64,000 nucleotides of DNA from Robiginitomaculum sp. (GTDB lineage: Bacteria; Pseudomonadota; Alphaproteobacteria; Caulobacterales; Maricaulaceae): positions 62,001 through 126,000 of the forward strand of contig JAJFFN010000002.1 of the NCBI GenBank assembly GCA_021776635.1, written 5' to 3'. Both the position numbers and the translations under genes were made by a program. The first letter of the stretch is position 1. Each line of letters opens with the position of its first letter. Below, piece by piece: positions 33,042-40,868 of this stretch. Below the pieces are notes generated by a model. That model saw only the letters and a program-made list of their open reading frames with translations, did no database searches and was not told the DNA's origin.

Positions 33042-33707
33042 TTACTCCATCCCAGTGTTTAATGCTGCTGCAGCAGCCGGAATACCAATTGCCGTAGCAA
33101 TTAAACTTATACCTACCAGCACTTGAAATTCCAAGGCAAATAGACCTGAAGCACTAAAACTTACGGCACCACTGACCGAAAAAATCAACACCGGTATGAC
33201 AAGAGGGATTGTTAACAAGACCAGTAAAAACCCACCACCCTTAAAACCAACCAGACAGGCTCCAGAAAATGCACCGTAACAAACCAGAGCAGGGCTAGCT
33301 ACTAGCGCCGAAAAGAAAAGGCCAATGAGTATTGGCATTTGTAAATCATATAAAAATGCGGCAATGGGCAATGCCAGTATTAACGGTAAAAAACTGAGCA
33401 ACCAATGGGCGCAAACTTTGGCGAGCACATAATTTCCCATAGACATTCCAGAGAGTTTTATATGCTCCAAACTACCATCATTTGCATCACTACTGAACAA
33501 TTGCTCAAACGAGAACAATAATGAAAACACAATGGCTAACCAAATGATCGAGGGTGCCAATGGTCTCAAGGTTTTAAATTCACCACCAACTGCGATGGCT
33601 GACAATGAAAGAAACACTGCAAAAAAAACCAAACCCATCAGCCATGCGCCGCCTGACCGAAATGCGATACGCATATCCCGCAATATTATCCCATAAAGCC
33701 TACTCAT
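33042..33707 (-). CDS. ccmB: Heme exporter membrane subunit CcmB
   Basis: Membrane subunit of the CcmAB ATPase that works in heme attachment to CcmE. I place the start at 33707 (MSRLYGIILRD), which has GGAG about 7 bases upstream and gives 221 residues, the usual CcmB length; upstream in-frame ATGs at 33719 and 33731 lie deeper inside ccmA. Six hydrophobic segments and the typical FEQLFSSDANDGSLEHIKLS loop are visible. Confidence 0.93.
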   Translation of the reverse strand: MSRLYGIILRDMRIAFRSGGAWLMGLVFFAVFLSLSAIAVGGEFKTLRPLAPSIIWLAIVFSLLFSFEQLFSSDANDGSLEHIKLSGMSMGNYVLAKVCAHWLLSFLPLILALPIAAFLYDLQMPILIGLFFSALVASPALVCYGAFSGACLVGFKGGGFLLVLLTIPLVIPVLIFSVSGAVSFSASGLFALEFQVLVGISLIATAIGIPAAAAALNTGME

Positions 33708-34350
33708 AAACGGCTCCATTATCAGCTCCATTAAGTGTTAACACTCGTGTGTTGGATCCAATTTTTTCTGGTGATGTATGTGAGGCAATCAAGGCGCAAC
33801 CACCTGATGCAACATGTTCTGCCACCAAAGCATGGATAAGCCGACGGCCATTTACATCCATAGCAGCTGCGGGCTCATCGAGCACCCAAACATATGCCTG
33901 TTTGATTAATATTCGTGCTAAAGACAACCGCCTTGATTGGCCGGCAGATAGTACTTTAGCCCGTAAATCAGTCTGTGCGATTAGTTCAACTTTCTTCAAT
34001 GCCTGTTTAGGAGAGATAGAAGACTTAAATATAGTGTGCCAAAAACAAAGATTTTCAAGAACAGTTAAATTTGGCTTATGGCCATCATTATGTCCTAGAT
34101 ACCCAGTATTAGCGACAATGTTTTTGTGAACATCTTTGCCCATAAAAGTAATATTTCCGACGTCAGGCCGTAATAACCCTGAAATGCATTTCAGTAATGA
34201 TGTTTTACCTATGCCGTTACTGCCAGCAACCCAAATAATGTCACCTGCTTTCAAATCAAACGATAGTCCTTCAAACAGCACGATTTCGCCTCGTGATATT
34301 GATAGGTTGCTAACTTCTAGTATATTGGGTTTATTAAATGTAGATTGCAT
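33700..34350 (-). CDS. ccmA: Heme exporter ATP-binding subunit CcmA
   Basis: ABC ATPase of the cytochrome c maturation system. In 216 residues: Walker A GSNGIGKTSLLK, an LSAGQSRRLSLAR signature motif and Walker B VWVLDEPAAAMD. The early GHNDGHKPNLTVLENL is typical of CcmA. It is the first gene of the minus-strand ccmABCD-mazG unit; ccmE starts divergently about 110 bp away. ccmF, ccmG and ccmH are not in the window. Confidence 0.94.
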   Translation of the reverse strand: MQSTFNKPNILEVSNLSISRGEIVLFEGLSFDLKAGDIIWVAGSNGIGKTSLLKCISGLLRPDVGNITFMGKDVHKNIVANTGYLGHNDGHKPNLTVLENLCFWHTIFKSSISPKQALKKVELIAQTDLRAKVLSAGQSRRLSLARILIKQAYVWVLDEPAAAMDVNGRRLIHALVAEHVASGGCALIASHTSPEKIGSNTRVLTLNGADNGAVYE

Positions 34351-34459
34351 GAAGTTTAGCCTATACTCAAATGCATGAAATGTTCTATATATCCATAGAA
34401 TTTTATGTGTGCAATTTTAGCGCATTTCCTAACACGCAATTTCTAGATAGACCAGTACA

Positions 34460-34888
34460 ATGAAACCAAAACATCAAAACAAACGTTTGATCACTTTCGC
34501 AGTTATTGCACTAGCTGTCGTTAGCGGTGCTTATTTAATACTCAGAGCCTTGGGGGACAATAAACAACTCTTCGTAAATCCATCAGATGTCGTTGCTGCG
34601 TCTTATATACAAGGCGACAATAAAATAAAAATAGGTGGTTTAGTCGTTGCAGGAAGTGTCATTAAAAAAGATGGTTTAAATACGAATTTTTCAATCGTCA
34701 ATTTTGATGATCCTGACCCTGCGTTACCCGCACTTAAAGTGAAATATAATGACGTGCTTCCCGATTTGTTTGCAGAGGGGCAGGGGGTCGTCATCACGGG
34801 CACGCTCGCACCAAATGGTGTTTTTGTAGCTAGTAATGTTCTGGCAAAACATGATGAAAATTACATGCCTAAAATGCCTAAGAGTTAA
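34460..34888 (+). CDS. ccmE: Cytochrome c maturation heme chaperone CcmE
   Basis: Periplasmic heme chaperone anchored by one N-terminal helix (residues 9-27). The 142-residue product ends with LAKHDENYMP, giving the covalent heme-binding His131 and the axial Tyr135. The central beta-barrel has KIGGLVVAGSV and LPDLFAEGQGVVITGTL. It is transcribed divergently from ccmABCD. The call is firm. Confidence 0.95.
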   Translation: MKPKHQNKRLITFAVIALAVVSGAYLILRALGDNKQLFVNPSDVVAASYIQGDNKIKIGGLVVAGSVIKKDGLNTNFSIVNFDDPDPALPALKVKYNDVLPDLFAEGQGVVITGTLAPNGVFVASNVLAKHDENYMPKMPKS

Positions 34889-34997
34889 TCATAATATTTT
34901 CCTGTTTTGGCAAGTAGTTTACATTGCTGACTTGAACAGCAACACCCCATACGCTACACCCGCGCTACGCACCAACAAGATTAAATCGGAGTATTTC

Positions 34998-35768
34998 ATG
35001 GCTGGACATTCAAAATGGGCCAATATTCAACACCGCAAAGGGCGACAGGACAAAATCAGGTCTAAGCAGTTCTCAAAACTTTCTAAAGACATAACAATTG
35101 CGGCCAAGCTGGGTAGCCCTGATCCAGATATGAACCCACGATTACGCTTGGCGATCAACAACGCCAAGGGTCTTTCTATGCCCAAAGACAATATCCAGCG
35201 CGCCATTAATAAAGGCACTGCGGGTGAGGGTGCTGATTACGATGAGATGCGCTATGAAGGTTTCGGTCCTGCAGGAATTGGTATAATTGTCGAAGTTTCA
35301 ACGGACAATAAAAACCGGGCGGCAATGGAAGTGCGTACAGCATTTTCCAAAAATGGTGGTAATTTAGGTGAAACGGGTACCGTTTCATTTGGATTTGATC
35401 AAATTGGTGAAATCACCTATCCACACGCAATAGGTGATGAAGATGCCGTCATGGAAGCTGCTATGGAAGCTGGTGCGGATGATGTCGAGTCTGATGAGCC
35501 ATCTGACGACCCAGAACAGACGCCTGTTCATACATTTATTACAGAACGTGACCAATTAGCCCAGGTGGCTGAAGACCTTGAGAAACAGCTTGGTGAAGCC
35601 CCTAAAAGCGTTAACTTAATCTGGAAAGCACAAAATATGATTGACGCTCCAGATAAGGCAGCAACTGTTATTAAACTCGTTGAAGCACTCGAAGACCTTG
35701 ATGATGTTCAAAATGTTTATCACAACCTTGAACTATCAGAAGCAGCTCTAGTGGCACTCGAAGAATAA
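34998..35768 (+). CDS. yebC: YebC/PmpR family protein
   Basis: A 256-residue protein starting MAGHSKWANIQHRKGRQD, the invariant start of the family; the frame continues upstream to 34836 but overlaps ccmE there. Other landmarks are PKDNIQRAINKG and the YEGFGPAGIGIIVE block. The family was described as transcriptional regulators; recent work links members to relief of ribosome stalling. It is usually near ruvC; here it stands between ccmE and an unknown small gene. Confidence 0.95.
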   Translation: MAGHSKWANIQHRKGRQDKIRSKQFSKLSKDITIAAKLGSPDPDMNPRLRLAINNAKGLSMPKDNIQRAINKGTAGEGADYDEMRYEGFGPAGIGIIVEVSTDNKNRAAMEVRTAFSKNGGNLGETGTVSFGFDQIGEITYPHAIGDEDAVMEAAMEAGADDVESDEPSDDPEQTPVHTFITERDQLAQVAEDLEKQLGEAPKSVNLIWKAQNMIDAPDKAATVIKLVEALEDLDDVQNVYHNLELSEAALVALEE

Positions 35769-35789
35769 ATTCACACTGAAGGAAAAACA

Positions 35790-36023
35790 ATGGCTACGCT
35801 TAAATTCAAACATGACAATAAAAACTATACCATCAAAGGCGAATGGAAAAAAAACGTATTTTCTGCTCAAGCTTGGCACGGTAAAAAAGAAGCCTCCGCA
35901 ATTTTTTCAATTGAAAAAACACCCGTCAAAGACGGCGAACTTGCCGACGATAATGATTTGGCCAATGTAGTTATGGAAGCGGCTAAATCGGATGTAATTT
36001 CAGAAAATTCTACGGAAACATAA
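35790..36023 (+). CDS. Unrecognised 77-residue soluble protein
   Basis: I do not recognise this protein. It begins 21 bases after yebC with GAAGGA 8 bases before the ATG, so it is probably co-transcribed. It has a Lys/Asp-rich beta-looking first half (MATLKFKHDNKNYTIKGEW) and an acidic helical end (LANVVMEAAKSDVI). There is no signal peptide, membrane segment or cysteine. It is small and charged, consistent with a cytoplasmic accessory protein. A compact hairpin follows at 36045-36061. Confidence 0.6.
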   Translation: MATLKFKHDNKNYTIKGEWKKNVFSAQAWHGKKEASAIFSIEKTPVKDGELADDNDLANVVMEAAKSDVISENSTET

Positions 36024-36044
36024 AAAAACTGGCTATAGTACTCA

Positions 36045-36071
36045 TCTATGGTACCCATAGATTATTTATTG
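36045..36071 (+). terminator. Weak terminator-like hairpin after the yebC unit
   Basis: TCTATGG (36045-36051), a 3-nt loop and CCATAGA (36055-36061) pair perfectly and are followed by TTATTTATTG. The arms are AT-rich and the T-run is interrupted, so termination would be partial. Confidence 0.4.
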
Positions 36072-36133
36072 TAGCATTCAAATCCGCAATCTTGCACATA
36101 CAAAATTAAAATGTATTTACGGACATTGATGCA

Positions 36134-36592
36134 ATGAAAATGCCAGAGAAATGGTCTGAAAAAACCGGCCTAGAAAACATCGCGACTATGATAGATGCGA
36201 ACTCACCTATTCATGATTCTATGGGTGAAATGCTCAACCTTGAATTAAGCGAATTCAGTAAAGGTGTTTGTATTTATGAGGGCACGCCAACTGATCGTCA
36301 CCTCAATCCGCGCGGTCACATACACGGTGGCTGGACTATGAGTATTCTTGATGCCGCCGCCGTTTTAGCCGTTGTTACTGAACTCCCAAAAGGACGGCTT
36401 TGCGCAACATCAAGTCTCGAAGTCAAATTTTCTAGGCCATTAAAACCAGGTATGAAATGTCGTGCTATAGGCAAGGTCAAGTCAATAAGTACAAATCTTG
36501 CTCACGCAAAAGCCAAACTCATTGATGTTAAAACAGGAAAACTACTCGCGTTTTGTACGTGCAGTGCATCCATTTACGACGTTACAGACTAA
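36134..36592 (+). CDS. PaaI-type hotdog-fold thioesterase
   Basis: A 152-residue single hotdog domain. The active-site region RHLNPRGHIHGGWTMSILDAAAVLAV has the family pattern HGG followed by the helix with the catalytic Asp; KFSRPLKPGMKCRAIGKV is the second typical strand pair. Such enzymes hydrolyse acyl-CoA thioesters; the substrate cannot be assigned. It lies tail to tail with the Do protease gene, 6 bases apart. Confidence 0.85.
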   Translation: MKMPEKWSEKTGLENIATMIDANSPIHDSMGEMLNLELSEFSKGVCIYEGTPTDRHLNPRGHIHGGWTMSILDAAAVLAVVTELPKGRLCATSSLEVKFSRPLKPGMKCRAIGKVKSISTNLAHAKAKLIDVKTGKLLAFCTCSASIYDVTD

Positions 36593-36598
36593 ATTTTC

Positions 36599-38110
36599 CT
36601 ACCGAACAGCAATAAATATTCTGTTCCGTCCACGTTGTACACTTAAGAACACGGCCCCTTCTTTTTTACTAACTAGCGCCTCAAATTTTGAGAGATTATC
36701 AGTATCAATATTATTCACAGCTCTAATGATATCGCCCTTACGTAACCCAGCATCAAAAGCATCTGAACCTCTGCGAATGTTACTGATAACAACGCCCTTT
36801 TCGCCGCCAGCCAACTCTGCATCACTAGGGATATCCATGAATGTTGCACCGCCAAAGGCTTCAAAACTAGAAGGTTCTGCATCATTGTCATTATCGTTAT
36901 TATTTTCAACGTCTTCACGCACAATTTCTTCATCTGGTGCTTTTTCAATGCCAATTTTTGTTGTGCGTTGTTTGCCATTACGTAGATAGGTTATTTTAGC
37001 TTGTTTTCCGCGTTCCACAGCACCAACGGCATTGCGAATATCATCACTATCAAGTATTTCAAGTCCGTTAAATGCTACAATAACGTCACCGACTTTTAAC
37101 CCAGCCTTTTCAGCTGGACTGTCTTCTTCAACTTGTCTGATCAATGCGCCGTCTCGTGAGGATAAGCCCATTGCCTCTTGCAGAGTTGGGGTGATATTTT
37201 GAATACCTACGCCAATGCGTCCACGCCTGACTTCACCGTAATCAATCAATTGGTCCATAATGCCACTAATCATATTTGCAGGAATGGCAAACCCAATCCC
37301 GTTAGATCCACCTGAACGAGACAAAATACGGGAGTTAATACCAATAAGTTCACCTTTTGAATTCACCAATGCGCCGCCAGAATTGCCCTTGTTAATTGCG
37401 GCATCAGTTTGAATAAAGTTTTGGTATTCGTCTTGTGCTGCACTCGAACGCCCCAAAGCGGAAACAATACCAGTTGTAACGCTTTGACCAATACCGAATG
37501 AATTGCCAATTGCTATGACATAGTCACCAACTTTTACATGGTCAGAATTTGCCAAATTTACATCAGTCAAACTTGACAAATCAATTTTCAAAAGCGCGAT
37601 GTCGGTTTTTGGATCTGTGCCGACGACATCTGCTTCGGCAGTTCTGCGGTCTGTCAAAGTGATTGTTATCTTGTCTGCCTTATCAATAACATGGAAATTT
37701 GTTAGTACGTAACCTTTGTCTGCATTGATTATAACGCCGGAGCCAGCCGAGCGCATTGTACGTTCATCTTGTTCTTCTTCACGCCTCTCATTGTTTTCAT
37801 TATCATTGCGAAAAGGGTTGCCTCGTTCACCAAAAAAACGCTCCATAAATTCATCGCTCATCTGGTTGCGTCCAAACATATTGCTAGGTGCCTTTACCGT
37901 GGTAGCAACTGAAATATTAACAACAGCAGGCGTAGTACGTTCAAGCAATGGCGCGAGTGTCAAAACACCTCGAGCTGGGTCAACGGTCAAACCCTGCTCA
38001 TTGTTTGGCTTACTACCAAATACGGGCCAATTGGATTGGGCATTCGCGGTTAATGGCAAAGCAAGCATGGTTGTAGATAGTACAAGGCTAACGAAAAGAG
38101 GCTTTTTCAT
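36599..38110 (-). CDS. Do-family periplasmic serine protease (DegP/HtrA)
   Basis: I use the ATG at 38110, which has GGAGAAACC upstream and begins a signal peptide (MKKPLFVSLVLSTTMLALPLTANAQ); the open frame extends further to 38179. The 503-residue product has the triad His140 (TNFHVI), Asp170 (TDIALLK) and Ser244 (GNSGGALV), followed by two PDZ domains (about 285-370 and 410-495). The LA-loop region is unusually charged (NENNERREEEQDER), as is the linker between PDZ domains (Asn/Asp-rich). It acts in periplasmic protein quality control. Whether it equals DegP, DegQ or DegS cannot be decided; two PDZ domains argue against DegS. Confidence 0.93.
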   Translation of the reverse strand: MKKPLFVSLVLSTTMLALPLTANAQSNWPVFGSKPNNEQGLTVDPARGVLTLAPLLERTTPAVVNISVATTVKAPSNMFGRNQMSDEFMERFFGERGNPFRNDNENNERREEEQDERTMRSAGSGVIINADKGYVLTNFHVIDKADKITITLTDRRTAEADVVGTDPKTDIALLKIDLSSLTDVNLANSDHVKVGDYVIAIGNSFGIGQSVTTGIVSALGRSSAAQDEYQNFIQTDAAINKGNSGGALVNSKGELIGINSRILSRSGGSNGIGFAIPANMISGIMDQLIDYGEVRRGRIGVGIQNITPTLQEAMGLSSRDGALIRQVEEDSPAEKAGLKVGDVIVAFNGLEILDSDDIRNAVGAVERGKQAKITYLRNGKQRTTKIGIEKAPDEEIVREDVENNNDNDNDAEPSSFEAFGGATFMDIPSDAELAGGEKGVVISNIRRGSDAFDAGLRKGDIIRAVNNIDTDNLSKFEALVSKKEGAVFLSVQRGRNRIFIAVR

Positions 38111-38209
38111 GGTTTCTCCAAATATTACATTTGTTATAAATTTAACCAGCTTGCGCCTAGCTTCAAGTAGAATGGGCACATTATTACAAAGATTTAAGGG
38201 GGCTCACCT

Positions 38210-38275
38210 GTGTTATTTTGAAACACGTGTCCTGATATAAAACCATTTAGGCCACAAACATCTCTTTAATAGAGA
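38210..38275. promoter_or_regulatory. Inverted repeats upstream of the sigma-54 promoter, candidate activator sites
   Basis: GTGTT (38210-38214) and AACAC (38222-38226) form an imperfect dyad centred about 112 bp before the predicted start; it overlaps the perfect palindrome ACACGTGT (38223-38230). A second dyad, TCTCT-TTAAT-AGAGA, covers 38261-38275, about 60 bp before the start. Bacterial enhancer-binding proteins usually bind dyads 80-200 bp upstream, so the first is in the expected range. Confidence 0.4.
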
Positions 38276-38305
38276 ATTTTTTGGCGTTTTACGCTTGTTT
38301 TGGTG

Positions 38306-38321
38306 TGGCACGAAGATTGCA
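38306..38321 (+). promoter_or_regulatory. Canonical sigma-54 (RpoN) promoter
   Basis: TGGCACG (38306-38312), AAGA, TTGCA (38317-38321) matches the sigma-54 consensus TGGCACG-N4-TTGCW at every specified base, with the essential GG at 38307-38308 and GC at 38319-38320 exactly 10 bp apart. Transcription should start near 38330. It lies in intergenic DNA. In the places where I looked for TGGCAC elsewhere in the window I found no other with a correctly spaced GC outside a gene. Confidence 0.8.
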
Positions 38322-38329
38322 ACGATAAG

Positions 38330-38425
38330 GGAGAATGAACTGCTCCCACAGATCATGGTGAAGGCTCTAATAAAACTCTTCACCTCAAAACTTAAACGCC
38401 CTTGCATTCGCGAGGGCTTTTTTTT
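38330..38425 (+). ncRNA. Candidate sigma-54-dependent small RNA, about 95 nt
   Basis: Starting at the predicted sigma-54 start site, the RNA would form three hairpins: GGGAG/CTCCC (38329-38333 with 38343-38347), GGTGAAG/CTTCACC (38357-38363 with 38378-38384) and the terminator stem (38398-38417) ending in eight T. Single-stranded stretches between them include ACAGATCAT and TCAAAACTTAAAC, and the first hairpin's CTCCC could pair with Shine-Dalgarno sequences. An ATG at 38355 opens a frame with no ribosome-binding site, so coding is unlikely. I do not recognise the RNA family. A cis-acting leader for the acyl-CoA synthetase gene at 38500 is the main alternative, but that gene has its own promoter-like sequence after the terminator. 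Confidence 0.6.
38398..38425 (+). terminator. Intrinsic terminator of the candidate small RNA
   Basis: GCCCTTGC (38398-38405), loop ATTC, GCGAGGGC (38410-38417), then eight consecutive T (38418-38425). The arms pair at all eight positions with one G-T wobble. Confidence 0.85.
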
Positions 38426-38465
38426 GGCTTTTTCACCTATTTTTAGCGTGTCTGCAGAGAAGTCC

Positions 38466-38493
38466 TTGACCACCTACTTCACTTGCCTATGTT
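38466..38493 (+). promoter_or_regulatory. Possible promoter giving leaderless mRNA for the acyl-CoA synthetase
   Basis: TTGACC (38466-38471), a 16-bp spacer and TATGTT (38488-38493) would start transcription at about 38499-38501, which is the ATG of the next gene. No ribosome-binding site is present before that ATG. Confidence 0.45.
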
Positions 38494-38499
38494 TGTTAA

Positions 38500-40293
38500 A
38501 TGGGATTCATTAAAAACATAATCGAGGAAGTTAAATTTATTCGCACGATGAAGCGTATGTTGGCCGCTGTCGAGGATGTAGACACAGCCTCAACTAATTT
38601 AGTGCCCGACGATATTGAGAGCATCGTAGATAAATACCCAGATAATATCGCTTTTATCGAAGATGATAAGGAATGGACGTACAGAGAATTTGATGATTAC
38701 GCCAACCAAGTTACCAATTGGGCAAAAGGTGAGGGCGGTAAACCAGGTGATACCGTTGCCGTATTTATTCGTAATCGATTGGAGTATGTAGCCATTTGGT
38801 ATGGATTATCAAAAATAGGAATGATCCCAGCTTTAATAAACTACCAATTACGTTCAGCAGCGTTAGCCCACTGCGTGACTATATCCTATGCCAAACTCGC
38901 AATAGTTGACCATGAATTTATAGATGCTTGGAAAAGTGCTCAAAGTAAACTGCCTGAAGGTTTGGTTGCTTTTAGTGCGTTTGGAATTGCAAAAGCCTTT
39001 AAAGATTTTGACACTGTCATATCCGAGCAAAGCAGTAAAAGGCCCTCGCGAGACATTCGCGCAGCGCTGGTTGCTGGCGATATTTTTATGAAAATGTTTA
39101 CATCTGGAACAACAGGGATGCCAAAAGCAGCAAAAATAACCCATACACGCGGGCAATATTATCTTCGGGGCTTTGTTGTAGCGTCCGGCGCAAAATCGAC
39201 TGACCGTGTGATGATGGTCTTGCCGATGTATCACGGTACGGGCGGGATTTGCGGCGTTGGATTGGCTTTGAGCGTTGGTGGCGCCGTTATTGTTCTTCCA
39301 AAATTTTCCGCAAGCAATTTTTGGGATGAAGCTGTAAAGTACAAAGCAACTATTTTTATGTATGTAGGCGAGCTTTGCCGCTTTTTACTTAACGCCCCAG
39401 CCCACCCCAAAGAACGCGACCATCAGTTACGGTGTATTGTTGGTAATGGTCTACGTCCCGAAGTTTGGCCTAAATTTGTTGAGCGTTTTACAATTCCAAA
39501 AGTTGTCGAGTTTTACGGGGCCACTGAAGGAAATATATCCATGATTAATGTTACCAATAAAGTTGGTGCAGTTGGTCGTATTCCAGAATATATGCGCGAC
39601 AAATCAAATGGAGATTTAATTAAATTTGATGTGGAAACAAACACCCATATTCGCGGAGAAGATGGGTTTTGTCAGCGGACAGAAGTTGGCGAAATTGGTG
39701 AATTGATTGGCGAAATACGTCCAGGTGAAACCCGCTATAAATACGAAGGATATGAAGATAAGGATGCTAGTGCTAAAAAAATCATAACCGATGTCTATAC
39801 CAAAGGTGACCGTTGGTTCCATACGGGTGACCTCTTGTGGCGGGATGCGCAAGGATATTATTATTTTGCAGATCGCATTGGCGATACATTTCGTTGGAAG
39901 GCAGAAAATGTGGCAACAAACGAAGTTTCAGCTGCAATTACTGAATTTGCAGGCGTCTCCCAAGCAAATGTTTACGGTGTACCTATTCCTGGTTATGACG
40001 GCAAAGCTGGTATGGCATCACTCGTTATTGACCCAAATATAGACTTGGAAGCGCTCTATAAACATATCAAAAATGCTCTACCACCTTATGCACGACCTGT
40101 ATTTTTAAGGGTAACTTCAACTTCAAATACGACGGGAACATTTAAATACAAAAAAAACGATTTGGTAAAAGATGGTTTTAACCCATCTAAGGTTAAAGAC
40201 GCAATCTACATGACTGAGCCATCTAAAAAACAGTATATACGCGTAACGAAAACTATTTTTAAAAACATTGAGCAAGAAAAATATAAGTTTTAA
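38500..40293 (+). CDS. Fatty acyl-CoA synthetase, FATP-like group
   Basis: Adenylate-forming enzyme of 597 residues that activates fatty acids with ATP and CoA. Motifs: the P-loop MFTSGTTGMPKAAKITH, EFYGATEGN (the form typical of FATP/very-long-chain synthetases rather than FadD), the TGDLLWRDAQGYYYFADRIGDTFRWKAENVA hinge region and a C-terminal lysine region (TGTFKYKK). There is no clear membrane span. It is followed directly by a DUF924 gene (shared base at 40293) and an alpha/beta hydrolase, suggesting a small lipid-related operon. Confidence 0.9.
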   Translation: MGFIKNIIEEVKFIRTMKRMLAAVEDVDTASTNLVPDDIESIVDKYPDNIAFIEDDKEWTYREFDDYANQVTNWAKGEGGKPGDTVAVFIRNRLEYVAIWYGLSKIGMIPALINYQLRSAALAHCVTISYAKLAIVDHEFIDAWKSAQSKLPEGLVAFSAFGIAKAFKDFDTVISEQSSKRPSRDIRAALVAGDIFMKMFTSGTTGMPKAAKITHTRGQYYLRGFVVASGAKSTDRVMMVLPMYHGTGGICGVGLALSVGGAVIVLPKFSASNFWDEAVKYKATIFMYVGELCRFLLNAPAHPKERDHQLRCIVGNGLRPEVWPKFVERFTIPKVVEFYGATEGNISMINVTNKVGAVGRIPEYMRDKSNGDLIKFDVETNTHIRGEDGFCQRTEVGEIGELIGEIRPGETRYKYEGYEDKDASAKKIITDVYTKGDRWFHTGDLLWRDAQGYYYFADRIGDTFRWKAENVATNEVSAAITEFAGVSQANVYGVPIPGYDGKAGMASLVIDPNIDLEALYKHIKNALPPYARPVFLRVTSTSNTTGTFKYKKNDLVKDGFNPSKVKDAIYMTEPSKKQYIRVTKTIFKNIEQEKYKF

Positions 40294-40850
40294 TGATAAC
40301 TTTCGACGAAATACTCAACTATTGGTTCGAACTGTCTGGGCCATCAAAGTGGTATGCAAAATCTGATGCTTTTGATGCAGATATTCGCACAAAATTTGAA
40401 GAGTTTTCCATTGGTGCAGCTGCGTTCTTAAAAGTTGAAGGAAAGCATCCTTGGCTAGAAAAACCAGATTCTGCACTGGCACTCATTATATGTCTCGATC
40501 AATTTCCTCGCAATATGTACCGAGATAACATGGGAGCATTTGCCTGGGATGAATTAGCCCTCACTTGCGCCAAGAATTCTATAGCGCTTGGCCATGATTT
40601 AAAAACACTACAAAACCGTCGTCAATTTTTTTACTTACCATATATGCATGCAGAGGACCTCGCTACTCAAGATGAATGTGTACGCCTTATTGATGGGCGA
40701 TTGGACAGTAGCTCAAACTTGTTTCATGCCAAGGCCCATCGTAAACTTATCTCTGATTTTGGCCGATTCCCACACCGTAATGAAATTCTGGGTAGGGAAA
40801 ACACAAAAGCAGAGAGACAGTTTTTAGCAGACGGTGGTTATTCACCATAA
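40293..40850 (+). CDS. DUF924 family protein
   Basis: A 185-residue soluble helical protein. Family pattern: start ILNYWFELSGPSKWYAKSDAFDADIRTKF, then DSALALIICLDQFPRNMYRD and FFYLPYMHAEDLATQDECVRL, followed by HRKLISDFGRFPHRNEILGRENT. The family is TPR-like in fold and has no established biochemical activity. Its start overlaps the synthetase stop by one base (TAATG). Confidence 0.88.
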   Translation: MITFDEILNYWFELSGPSKWYAKSDAFDADIRTKFEEFSIGAAAFLKVEGKHPWLEKPDSALALIICLDQFPRNMYRDNMGAFAWDELALTCAKNSIALGHDLKTLQNRRQFFYLPYMHAEDLATQDECVRLIDGRLDSSSNLFHAKAHRKLISDFGRFPHRNEILGRENTKAERQFLADGGYSP

Positions 40851-40868
40851 TCAGCACAAAGGATATTC

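Noticed and set aside
38295..38513. 72-codon open frame across the candidate small RNA
   Set aside because: Its only internal ATG at 38355 has no ribosome-binding site and sits at the base of a hairpin; the frame runs through the terminator stem and T-run.
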